A model generated the notes under the pieces. It saw only the letters and a list, made by a program, of their open reading frames with translations, had not been told where the DNA came from and ran no database searches. A program made the position numbers and the translations under genes. 6,504 nt of DNA from G039029935 sp039029935 (GTDB lineage: Bacteria; Chloroflexota; Anaerolineae; Caldilineales; Caldilineaceae), in contig JBCCFC010000798.1 in the NCBI GenBank assembly GCA_039029935.1, forward strand, positions 1 through 6,504. The letters are read 5' to 3'. How positions within the stretch are numbered: position 1 is the stretch's first letter; each line of letters opens with the position of its first letter. Positions 1 to 5,717 of the stretch are shown in pieces.

Positions 1-1243
1 AGCCATTCATAAAATGATGGAACATGGCAAGCGATTCCACGTCGATGATAAACTTTTCATAGGAGACCACCAGTCCCGCATCAAGCCAGCCCACACTATG
101 CCAGACGACGTTGGTGTGCGCAAGCATGGCAGGCCACATCGTCCATTGTGTTTCATAGGCGGCTTGGGCATCGGGTATCTGGCTATTGGTGAGGCTACCA
201 CTGGAACGATAGGGCAAACCATAGTAGCGCGCCAGTTGCCCACCGACGATGATGGCCCACGCTCCCTCTGGACCACCAAAGGCAGGGCTACCAGAGCGCA
301 TATCCACATTTTGTGTAAAACCGCCATAGATGACGGGTGAGCCAGGGTTGGCTAGCTGAGAAAGGGCGATGCCACCAAGAGCTTCGGCATTTTGTTGGGC
401 CAATGCAGAGGAGATGGGGGTGGCACTGGTGGCGCCAGCCATGATAAAGGGCGTAATCACGGTCGCCTGACCGTGTCGTGCAAAGCTGACGATGCCACCG
501 ATCATACGGTCATCGAGTCGCAGTGGGCTGGTGACGTTAATGGTTCCGCCCGTGACCACACCGGGGAGCGGCGCATCATTATCTGGACCATTGAAGGCGA
601 TTTTCATCATGGCAACGGTGTCTTCGGGAATGACACGGCCATGTGCGTTATCACGGATGGCCCGGTCGGTTGTTTGAATCATCACGCGGTTGCGGTAGAG
701 ATGACGGAGTGAGACAGGCATATCCTGTGGTTCGATCATGGGTGCGCCTGCAATGTGAAAGTAGGGGATGGTGTGAGCTAACTTTGCAAAGTTTTCAAAA
801 TCGGCCAACGTTCCATCCCGTCGACCCCGTTCAAGGTCAGTGACAAAGGGCATTCCCGTGTTGGGTGCAAAGTTGATGTGGTTGCCCCCAACGGTCAGGT
901 TATAGGCTGGGTTGCGGGCGTGCCATGTAAAGGTTGACGGTGCTCTGCCCACCAACTCCATCAGCAAGCCACGGTCGATACGCACCATTTCATTTTTATG
1001 GTCAACCTGTGCGCCAGCTTGTTCCCAAAGCGAGAGGGCTTCAGCATCCATAAAGGCCATGCCGATTTCTTCGAGGATGCGCATAGAGGCGTTGTGGATG
1101 GTTTCAAGCTGGTCTGGTGAAGCCCATTCCGTTGGTGGAAGAGGACTTGTCATATCGCTCATCGTGTGGTTGAGCCATGCGATCTGTGGGCGTCGCTGCC
1201 CTTGCTGTTTATTCCGGCGTGAGCGTCTTTGTCTCTCTGCCAT
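1..1243 (-). CDS. MttB-superfamily (trimethylamine methyltransferase-like) protein, 3' end off window
   Basis: Reading leftward from the ATG at 1243-1241, an uninterrupted frame of 414 codons runs off the left edge, so the C-terminus is missing. The family is usually about 480-520 residues. The start is supported by an AAGGA ribosome site about 7 bases upstream and by the Arg-rich N-terminus (MAERQRRSRR), common in this family. Family-like segments are ASMRILEEIGM (52-62), FAPNTGMPFVTDLERG (125-140), the Gly/Pro-rich core around SPVIYGGFT (302-310), PYRSSGSLTNSQIPDAQAAYE (344-364) and YEKFIIDVESLAM (395-407). Characterised members move a methyl group from trimethylamine or quaternary amines such as glycine betaine to a cytoplasmic corrinoid protein. 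The visible part should include the position that is pyrrolysine in true trimethylamine methyltransferases, yet has no in-frame UAG, so this looks like the non-pyrrolysine branch. The substrate cannot be told, and no corrinoid protein is in view. The family call is confident, the chemistry inferred. Confidence 0.9.
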   Translation of the reverse strand, partial: MAERQRRSRRNKQQGQRRPQIAWLNHTMSDMTSPLPPTEWASPDQLETIHNASMRILEEIGMAFMDAEALSLWEQAGAQVDHKNEMVRIDRGLLMELVGRAPSTFTWHARNPAYNLTVGGNHINFAPNTGMPFVTDLERGRRDGTLADFENFAKLAHTIPYFHIAGAPMIEPQDMPVSLRHLYRNRVMIQTTDRAIRDNAHGRVIPEDTVAMMKIAFNGPDNDAPLPGVVTGGTINVTSPLRLDDRMIGGIVSFARHGQATVITPFIMAGATSATPISSALAQQNAEALGGIALSQLANPGSPVIYGGFTQNVDMRSGSPAFGGPEGAWAIIVGGQLARYYGLPYRSSGSLTNSQIPDAQAAYETQWTMWPAMLAHTNVVWHSVGWLDAGLVVSYEKFIIDVESLAMFHHFMNG

Positions 1244-1255
1244 GATATTTTCCTT

Positions 1256-1279
1256 ATCATTGATTGTCAATGTAATGAT
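1256..1279. promoter_or_regulatory. Overlapping palindromes in the MttB-family leader
   Basis: CATTGA-TTG-TCAATG (1258-1272) is a perfect 6-bp inverted repeat. It is nested in an outer pair, ATCATT (1256-1261) and AATGAT (1274-1279). It lies just upstream of the ribosome site of the gene starting at 1243. TGATTGTC (1261-1268) recurs in inverted orientation as GACAATCA at 1315-1322, overlapping the -10 box of the predicted promoter. This would fit a repressor binding two sites, or a leader hairpin near the start codon. The symmetry is seen; the function is inferred. Confidence 0.35.
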
Positions 1280-1281
1280 GC

Positions 1282-1298
1282 CTCTGGACATTCCAGAG
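1282..1298. promoter_or_regulatory. 17-bp perfect palindrome (CTCTGGA-CAT-TCCAGAG)
   Basis: Seven-base arms separated by three bases make a perfect palindrome between the predicted promoter and the start of the MttB-family gene. It lies about 14-30 bases downstream of the likely transcription start. It could be an operator for a dimeric regulator or a short hairpin in the mRNA leader. It has no T-tract, so it is not an ordinary terminator. Confidence 0.4.
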
Positions 1299-1318
1299 AA
1301 TACAAAAAAATATCGACA

Positions 1319-1347
1319 ATCATAAAGGAAAGTGACTTAATTGGCAA
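1319..1347 (-). promoter_or_regulatory. Predicted sigma-70-type promoter for the MttB-family gene
   Basis: On the minus strand, TTGCCA (1347-1342) and TATGAT (1324-1319) are separated by exactly 17 bases. Each hexamer is close to consensus. It would start transcription near 1312, giving a leader of about 70 bases that holds two palindromes. This suggests the MttB-family gene is transcribed independently of the damaged gene upstream. Prediction from sequence only. Confidence 0.5.
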
Positions 1348-1358
1348 TGATGTAAAAA

Positions 1359-1942
1359 CTAGCCTAATTCTCCAAAAAAGAGCATATTACTTGCAGGATC
1401 AACAGCACATCGGATACGATTTAGAAAGCCATCTAGCCCAATAAAATTGGGATGCAGCCACTCTTCATTAGGCGACAAGTTCGGCACAAACACAGTGGCA
1501 ACGACTTCTTGCGGTTCACCTATGAACACATCAAAATGCATTGTTCGTACTCATCATTATGTTCCCGTATCCATGCGACCGATGCGTCAATCGCTTCGGG
1601 TGAACTACGAGGCCACTTGCGCTTGATAGTGCGACTTGGCGGCGGGTCAAAGAGTGGCTGCACACGGATGAACGGTTCATATGTCAGATATAACTCTAAA
1701 CCAAGTTTTGCTAACTTCTCTGCCCGTTCTAAATCTACAAAGGCAAGAGAAACTCCAAGTCCAGCATCGATCTGTTCGGCTGTACCCAGACGCCAGTCAA
1801 TCTACTTCATCAATTTTCGATAGGCGCGACCATTATGGGGCATAGTCGTTTGCCCCAACGCTTCAATCAATTCATCGGATGGAGAGAGCAATGGCATACC
1901 ATTGGTGTAGACATCATTCTGAGATAATCCATTGTTGTTCAT
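1359..1942 (-). pseudogene. Unrecognised protein gene broken by an amber codon and a frameshift
   Basis: The start is the ATG at 1942-1940, preceded by AGAGGTG five bases upstream. The frame reads 46 codons (MNNNGLSQND... to ...GRAYRKLMK), then meets TAG at 1804-1802. The same frame then continues open for 93 codons (IDWRLGTAEQIDAGLGVSLA..., ...ASVAWIREHNDEYE) to TAG at 1522-1520. Protein-like sequence resumes in the -1 frame as MHFDVFIGEPQEVVATVF... and ends ...AVDPASNMLFFGELG at TAG 1361-1359. The crossover must lie within about 1523-1550, limited by stops in both frames. The repaired product would be about 200 residues, soluble, with no signal peptide or membrane helix. I do not recognise the family. 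The clean coding character after each lesion suggests recent decay or sequencing error; deliberate recoding is less likely. It lies 87 bases downstream of the MBL hydrolase on the same strand and may once have shared its transcript. Confidence 0.65.
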
Positions 1943-1968
1943 GCAAACACCTCTTTCCTCCATAGCAA

Positions 1969-1983
1969 ACATATGCGATATGT
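1969..1983. promoter_or_regulatory. Small inverted repeat ACATAT-GCG-ATATGT
   Basis: A perfect 6-bp inverted repeat with a 3-base spacer lies 27 bases upstream of the damaged gene's start. A related but imperfect sequence, ACATATATACATGT, lies at 2769-2782 in the divergent promoter region between the MBL and oxidoreductase genes. It could be a regulator site, but AT-rich palindromes of this size arise easily by chance. Confidence 0.2.
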
Positions 1984-2029
1984 ATAGATTACACCATAAA
2001 CGTCCATGTTTCAGCGATACGCGTAACAA

Positions 2030-2740
2030 TTATGTGCGAAGAGACTCTCGGAACGCTGCCACCTCAGCTTCTGACTCAGCGATAATTACGGTTGGGCCAT
2101 GCCCCACACCAATAATGGCTGGCTCCAAATCAAGCACACGTTTTGCGCTGATACGTGCCTGTGTAACATCCCATGTAATCATGGCAGGCATGAGGCCGAT
2201 GCCAGACAGGTTACCAAGGAGGTCAGGCGCAAAGAGAATATTTTCCTGTTGCCAGAGATAACATACATTATCTTCAGTGTGTCCCGGTGTGTGCAGAACT
2301 TGGATGCCGCCCGCAATGTCCAGTACATCACCGTCGGCCACAGGGTGATCAACACGTGCCTTTTTCTGCGTCAGCATCTGAAATGGCCGTGTCAACAAGC
2401 TTAACAAAAAGGGGACATGGGGCGGAGCTGTCGCGGACTCGATATAGGGGACGCTCTTTTCGCCCGCATAGACCTGTGCACCTGTTGCTTCTCGCAATCC
2501 ATGTAAGCTACCCACGTGATCAAAGTCTGCATGTGTAATCAGGATATGTTTGATGGCATCCGGTGTGTAGCCAAGTTGCTTGACGGCATCCAGAATGAGT
2601 CTACAAGAGCCTGGAATGCCTGTGTCGATCAACACAAGTTCGGTGTCATTGACCTTGAGTATAAAGATGTTTGCGCCTCGCTCTACGACAAATAGATTTG
2701 GTGTGATTTGTGTTGGTCCAGTATGCTTTGTACCTGACAT
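2030..2740 (-). CDS. MBL-fold metallo-hydrolase
   Basis: A 236-residue cytoplasmic protein of the metallo-beta-lactamase fold (glyoxalase II-like hydrolases). Metal-binding motifs appear in family order: THADFDH (H70, D72, D74, H75), HTPGHTEDN (H154), the bridging aspartate in FAPDLLGN (D173), and GVGHGP (H214). The first motif has Asp where the classical HxHxDH has its second His, a known variant in this superfamily. LVLIDTGIPG (36-45) is the usual strand and turn before it. These residues support a two-metal hydrolase, but the substrate (thioester, lactone, phosphoester or other) cannot be told. I chose ATG 2740 over an in-frame start at 2839 because the extra 33 residues are low-complexity, overlap the divergent gene and cover its promoter. 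AAGGA lies about 12 bases upstream, somewhat far. It is divergent from the luciferase-like oxidoreductase, so the two may be co-regulated. Confidence 0.9.
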   Translation of the reverse strand: MSGTKHTGPTQITPNLFVVERGANIFILKVNDTELVLIDTGIPGSCRLILDAVKQLGYTPDAIKHILITHADFDHVGSLHGLREATGAQVYAGEKSVPYIESATAPPHVPFLLSLLTRPFQMLTQKKARVDHPVADGDVLDIAGGIQVLHTPGHTEDNVCYLWQQENILFAPDLLGNLSGIGLMPAMITWDVTQARISAKRVLDLEPAIIGVGHGPTVIIAESEAEVAAFRESLRT

Positions 2741-2764
2741 AATTAATTTTATTCCTTTGCTGAG

Positions 2765-2793
2765 TTGGACATATATACATGTTGCACTAAGAT
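2765..2793 (+). promoter_or_regulatory. Predicted sigma-70-type promoter for the luciferase-like oxidoreductase
   Basis: TTGGAC (2765-2770), a 17-base spacer and TAAGAT (2788-2793) make a strong match to a housekeeping promoter. It would start transcription near 2800, with a leader of about 38 bases ending in the AAGGAG ribosome site. The stretch from 2741 to 2837 is the whole divergent intergenic region. No equally good promoter was seen for the opposite strand; TATATA at 2772-2777 is a weak candidate -10. Confidence 0.5.
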
Positions 2794-2837
2794 TACTAAA
2801 AAATTGAAAGTTTATTTTATTATACAAGGAGAAAATC

Positions 2838-3851
2838 ATGAAAATTGATGCGTCACTGTTGATACCGACATTGACCGACAGTGCGGATTATGCCCGCGCA
2901 GTGGAAGCGATGGGATTTGATGGGCTGTGGACCTCGGAAACCAGCCATGATCCGTTCCTACCGTTGACATTGGCTGCGGAACATACCGCCAACATTATGC
3001 TGGGTACAGCGATTGCGGTGACTTTCCCGCGCGCACCGGGCGTGTTGGCGCAAATTGGCTGGGACTTGGCACAGTATAGCAATGGCCGCTTTATTCTGGG
3101 CTTGGGGCCACAGGTGCGCGCCCACAATGAACGGCGTTTTGGGGCGACATGGGAGAAACCCGTGCGCAAGATGCGTGAAACCATTGAGGCCACACGAGCG
3201 ATTTGGCAGAGCTATCAGACGGGTGAGCCGCTCCGCTATAAAGGTGAGTTTTTTGATCTAAAATTGATGACACCCTTTTTTAATCCTGGGCCAATTGAGA
3301 CGCCGGATGTGCCAATTTTTGTAGCAGCGGTCAACAAACAGATGCTGCGTCTGACAGGTGAAGTGTGCGATGGGGTCCATCTTCATGCGATCAACACGGT
3401 GCGCTATTTGCAAGAATTTGCATGGCCGCATATTGAGGATGGCATGGATAAGACAGGGCGCAGTCGTGACGGGTTTGAGGCATCCGCAGGGGTCTTTGTT
3501 GTCCCCACGGATGGACCCAAGCCAGCCTCTGCGCATGAAGCGTTTGCGCGGCAACAGATTGGCTTTTACCTGAGCACACCCGCCTATCGCATCGTTACCG
3601 AGATGCATGGGTGGGAAGAAACAGCCTTTACCCTGAGCAAGATGGCACGGCGAGGTGAATGGAGCGAGATGCCTACGTTGATTACGGATGAAATGCTGGA
3701 TGAGTTTGCGGTAAGTGGAACATGGGCAGAGCTACCCGTGAAGATTCAACAGAAATATGGCTCATTATTGGATCGTGTGAGCTACTATCTGCCCTTTGTG
3801 CCAGGCGAAAATGATGAGGGCTGGACCACGACGATTGCAGGATTTCGGTAA
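2838..3851 (+). CDS. LLM-class flavin/F420-dependent oxidoreductase
   Basis: A 337-residue protein of the bacterial luciferase-like monooxygenase superfamily (TIM barrel binding reduced FMN or coenzyme F420). The start has AAGGAG seven bases upstream. Segments typical of the F420-type branch are YARAVEAMGFDGLWTSETSH (18-37, first helix and strand), FLPLTLAAEHTANIMLGTAI (40-59), FPRAPGVLAQIGWDLAQYSN (63-82), GRFILGLGPQVRAHNERRFG (83-102), and RKMRETIEATRAIWQ (110-124) leading into YKGEFFDL (134-141). PIFVAAVNKQMLRLTGEVCDG (159-179) matches the later barrel strand. It resembles the group annotated as probable F420-dependent oxidoreductase, MSMEG_2256-like. It would act in the cytoplasm on an unknown organic substrate. 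FMN instead of F420 cannot be excluded. Length is normal and no lesion is seen. It is divergent from the MBL hydrolase and convergent with the surface protein gene. Confidence 0.93.
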   Translation: MKIDASLLIPTLTDSADYARAVEAMGFDGLWTSETSHDPFLPLTLAAEHTANIMLGTAIAVTFPRAPGVLAQIGWDLAQYSNGRFILGLGPQVRAHNERRFGATWEKPVRKMRETIEATRAIWQSYQTGEPLRYKGEFFDLKLMTPFFNPGPIETPDVPIFVAAVNKQMLRLTGEVCDGVHLHAINTVRYLQEFAWPHIEDGMDKTGRSRDGFEASAGVFVVPTDGPKPASAHEAFARQQIGFYLSTPAYRIVTEMHGWEETAFTLSKMARRGEWSEMPTLITDEMLDEFAVSGTWAELPVKIQQKYGSLLDRVSYYLPFVPGENDEGWTTTIAGFR

Positions 3852-3934
3852 AGCGATGGAACGGTGGAGCGGAAAGCGGTGGAGCGGAAAGCGTTCCATC
3901 GTTTTACCGTTCCAACGCTTTCCGTTCCATCGCT
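3852..3934. terminator. Palindromic element filling the convergent intergenic gap
   Basis: AGCGATGGAACGG (3852-3864) pairs perfectly with CCGTTCCATCGCT (3922-3934), giving a 13-bp outer stem. Inside, GGAAAGCGTT (3886-3895) pairs with AACGCTTTCC (3914-3923). The left arm can also pair with 3892-3901 (CGTTCCATCG) or 3906-3914 (ACCGTTCCA), so several exclusive folds exist. The element starts right after the stop codon at 3851 and ends one base before the opposing stop at 3936. It likely acts as a bidirectional terminator or mRNA 3' end, although only a short TTTT (3902-3905) is present and no T-tract follows the outer stem. A mobile REP/MITE-like origin is an alternative. Confidence 0.55.
3863..3892. 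repeat. Two tandem copies of GGTGGAGCGGAAAGC
   Basis: The 15-bp unit is repeated exactly at 3863-3877 and 3878-3892 inside the convergent palindrome. The second copy supplies part of one arm of the inner stem (3886-3895). The duplication suggests the element grew by local slippage or by assembly of short GGAACG/GGAGCG-type units. Confidence 0.8.
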
Positions 3935-3935
3935 C

Positions 3936-5483
3936 TTACTGCATGATAATGGGTAAATAAGTAGCCAATCCAATCTCTTCCTGTACAATCAAGGGTTCCG
4001 TGATGATGAGGGGCTGTTCGCCTGCGGTGTTGGGGACAAAGGCCATCGCAGACATCGGGCCATCTCCATCTGGATCAGCGACAGCACCACGTACCGCTGC
4101 TGTAAGACAGGTGACAGTGAAGTCCTCACAAGGTGGAATTCCGGCTGTTTTGTTGGTATTCGCCCATGCTTGCAGATTGACAACAACACGCACAGACTCG
4201 TTGGGAGACAAACCGCCATCGGGTGCAATATCAAACCAGTTGAGGACACCATCGTCTGTGTTGTTTAACGGTTGAAAGCCAGTGACAGAAACCAAATTCA
4301 GATAGGATGTTTCATAACGTGCTTCCAATGGGATGGCCGTGAGTGGGGCAACACCGATGTTGGTGATGGTAATTTCCATGGGGATGGTATCGCTGGCAAG
4401 GACAGAACTGCTAGGGACGGCCACTTGGACATCAAGCTGACCGTGAATGGTGACACCAAGGTCAATTCTGTCGCGATTGATGACGGTATCAGCAGGTGTC
4501 ACTTCCCATACACCAATCGTGTTTGAATAGCCAAGCAGTGTTCCCCCAATAGCAAAATTGCCAGAGGCTAATGCCACCGTGTAGGTGTTGCTGGTCTGTA
4601 CTTCAAAGCTATAGTAGCCTGGTTGTGGCACAGCATTGGGGACATTGGTTGGTTTATCCACCGTCACAGCGGTGTCGATCAATTCACCCGCTTGCCAAAG
4701 ATTGACGTGGACACCATTGATGCCCGGCTCGTCGCTATCCTGACGCCCATCGCTATCCTGATCAAACCAGATTCGATCCCCAATGACCGATATCGCCGCG
4801 TTTTGTGCGGCAATAATAGAGATGCCCTGTCTTGCGCTGGTCCCGCCTGTCAAATGGCTCGTCGGTGAACCAGCCCGCACCGTCGTACAGGTTTGTCCAC
4901 TCAATGAGCAGGGTGTTTGGATAGGGATGCCAGTGGTTTCGCGCTGGGCGACAAAATTGATGGAGACGTTTATCGACTCCCCGGGTTCTAGTTCGTCGAT
5001 TCCGGTAATGTCGCCCCAGTTGAGCTGACCGTCATTGGCGTCATCATCTGGTGGTGGAATGGCAAAGGAGGCGGTGTTATAGGCAAGATAGGTTGTGTCA
5101 TAGGTCTGTGTCAACGCCAACGTTTCAATGATGGTGTTCCCAATATTGCTGATTGTCACCACCACCTGCAAATTTGCGCCAGGCCCTTCGACTTGGCTTG
5201 GTACGGTATTCATACCGATGATAATCGTATCTTCAGGTAGTGGTGTTGGTGGTGCAGGGGCTGGCGTTCGCGTTGGCATAGGGGTCAAAGTGACTGTTGC
5301 TGTTTCGGTTGCAGGGATGGTTTCATTTTCAGGGATCGTCTCACTCCCATAGACTGTTTCATTTCCATAGACAAGACCAGCAGTAAAGCCACTATTATGG
5401 AACATGCTCATGCATAGTAGCCCCACACCCACGATGAGTATTTTGATGGTGATTTGAGCCTGTTTGCTGATTGGTTGAATCAC
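3936..5483 (-). CDS. Secreted multidomain surface protein (SdrD_B plus two DUF11-like domains)
   Basis: A 515-residue exported protein. The start is GTG at 5483; the ribosome site is weak, but this start keeps a signal sequence (charged 1-14, hydrophobic 15-28, possible cleavage near FTA, 33-35). Residues 41-84 form a Thr/Pro stalk with NET repeats (NETVYGSETIPENET, then TPMPTRTPAPAPPTP). Two similar beta-sandwich domains of the DUF11/CARDB kind follow (about 90-206 and 350-470). Each holds an LNW.DI segment and a Cys-x6-Cys pair (C192/C199, C452/C459) after a GIP motif. Between them, 235-344 is an SdrD_B/Cna-B-like domain with GDRIWFDQDSDGRQD (235-249) and EPGINGVHVNLW (252-263); the Asp run could bind calcium. 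The C-terminus ATYLPIIMQ resembles short YLPxxM tails common on Chloroflexota exported proteins. A cell-surface adhesion or structural role is inferred; no enzyme motif is seen. Downstream is the shared palindrome. Confidence 0.88.
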   Translation of the reverse strand: MIQPISKQAQITIKILIVGVGLLCMSMFHNSGFTAGLVYGNETVYGSETIPENETIPATETATVTLTPMPTRTPAPAPPTPLPEDTIIIGMNTVPSQVEGPGANLQVVVTISNIGNTIIETLALTQTYDTTYLAYNTASFAIPPPDDDANDGQLNWGDITGIDELEPGESINVSINFVAQRETTGIPIQTPCSLSGQTCTTVRAGSPTSHLTGGTSARQGISIIAAQNAAISVIGDRIWFDQDSDGRQDSDEPGINGVHVNLWQAGELIDTAVTVDKPTNVPNAVPQPGYYSFEVQTSNTYTVALASGNFAIGGTLLGYSNTIGVWEVTPADTVINRDRIDLGVTIHGQLDVQVAVPSSSVLASDTIPMEITITNIGVAPLTAIPLEARYETSYLNLVSVTGFQPLNNTDDGVLNWFDIAPDGGLSPNESVRVVVNLQAWANTNKTAGIPPCEDFTVTCLTAAVRGAVADPDGDGPMSAMAFVPNTAGEQPLIITEPLIVQEEIGLATYLPIIMQ

Positions 5484-5507
5484 GTTATTTTATCACTTTC
5501 GTACATA

Positions 5508-5533
5508 CATATTCTGTCTACATATTCTGTCTA
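5508..5533. repeat. Perfect 13-bp tandem duplication upstream of the surface protein gene
   Basis: CATATTCTGTCTA occurs at 5508-5520 and again, with no gap, at 5521-5533. It ends 25 bases upstream of the GTG start of the surface protein gene, so it lies in its leader or promoter. Direct repeats here may be paired sites for an activator or response regulator, or a slippage duplication. Confidence 0.7.
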
Positions 5534-5545
5534 GTTAATAGGTAC

Positions 5546-5575
5546 AGTGTAGCATGAAGCAGATGACGTTGGCAT
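5546..5575 (-). promoter_or_regulatory. Weak promoter candidate for the surface protein gene
   Basis: On the minus strand, ATGCCA (5575-5570) and TACACT (5551-5546) are separated by 18 bases, each matching four of six consensus bases. It would place the 13-bp duplication in the transcribed leader. Matches are modest. The rest of 5534-5637 shows nothing else I can name. Confidence 0.22.
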
Positions 5576-5637
5576 AAGGCAAATGAACCAATCATACTCA
5601 TGGTTTTTGTGTAGTTATGTTGGCGTTTGTCAATTAT

Positions 5638-5681
5638 AAAACAAATTGCCCATCTGCGGATGCAGATGGGCAATTTGTTTT
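5638..5681 (-). terminator. Intrinsic terminator with perfect 20-bp stem
   Basis: AAAACAAATTGCCCATCTGC (5638-5657) is followed by a 4-base loop and its exact reverse complement (5662-5681). On the minus strand the stem has a GC-rich apical half and ends in GTTTT, a short U-tract, 37 bases after the stop of the small membrane protein gene. Because it is symmetrical with A and T flanks, it could end transcription from either side. It should insulate the surface protein gene from its upstream neighbour. Confidence 0.85.
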
Positions 5682-5717
5682 AGTGTTTTATGATACTCCT
5701 ACACAATAAGTGTACTA

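Noticed and set aside
14..1325. Plus-strand open frames of 60-140 codons (14-340, 392-712, 912-1325) and a minus-strand one at 7-327
   Set aside because: They lie across the MttB-family gene in other frames, show no family features or ribosome sites, and the 414-codon minus frame explains the coding signal.
1523..1550. Programmed -1 frameshift in the damaged gene
   Set aside because: No canonical X XXY YYZ slippery heptamer in the right phase and no clear downstream stem were seen; an upstream amber in the same gene also argues for decay.
1802..1804. Amber codon as pyrrolysine
   Set aside because: TAG ends other genes in this window, the MttB-family gene has no amber in view, and the same gene also carries a frameshift, so decay or error is simpler. 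Kept only as a finding to check.
1452..1823. Plus-strand open frame of 123 codons opposite the damaged gene
   Set aside because: Its composition is not protein-like, it has no convincing ribosome site, and the minus-strand frames here read as one coherent broken protein.
2099..2538. Plus-strand open frames opposite the MBL gene
   Set aside because: Antisense shadows of a gene with intact catalytic motifs.
2741..2839. Upstream in-frame start at 2839 for the MBL hydrolase
   Set aside because: The added 33 residues are low-complexity, overlap the opposite gene's start and cover its promoter; the family normally begins near the chosen ATG.
5638..5681. Insertion-sequence terminal repeats
   Set aside because: The arms are separated by only four bases and the element sits just after a stop codon, as a terminator does; no transposase is present.
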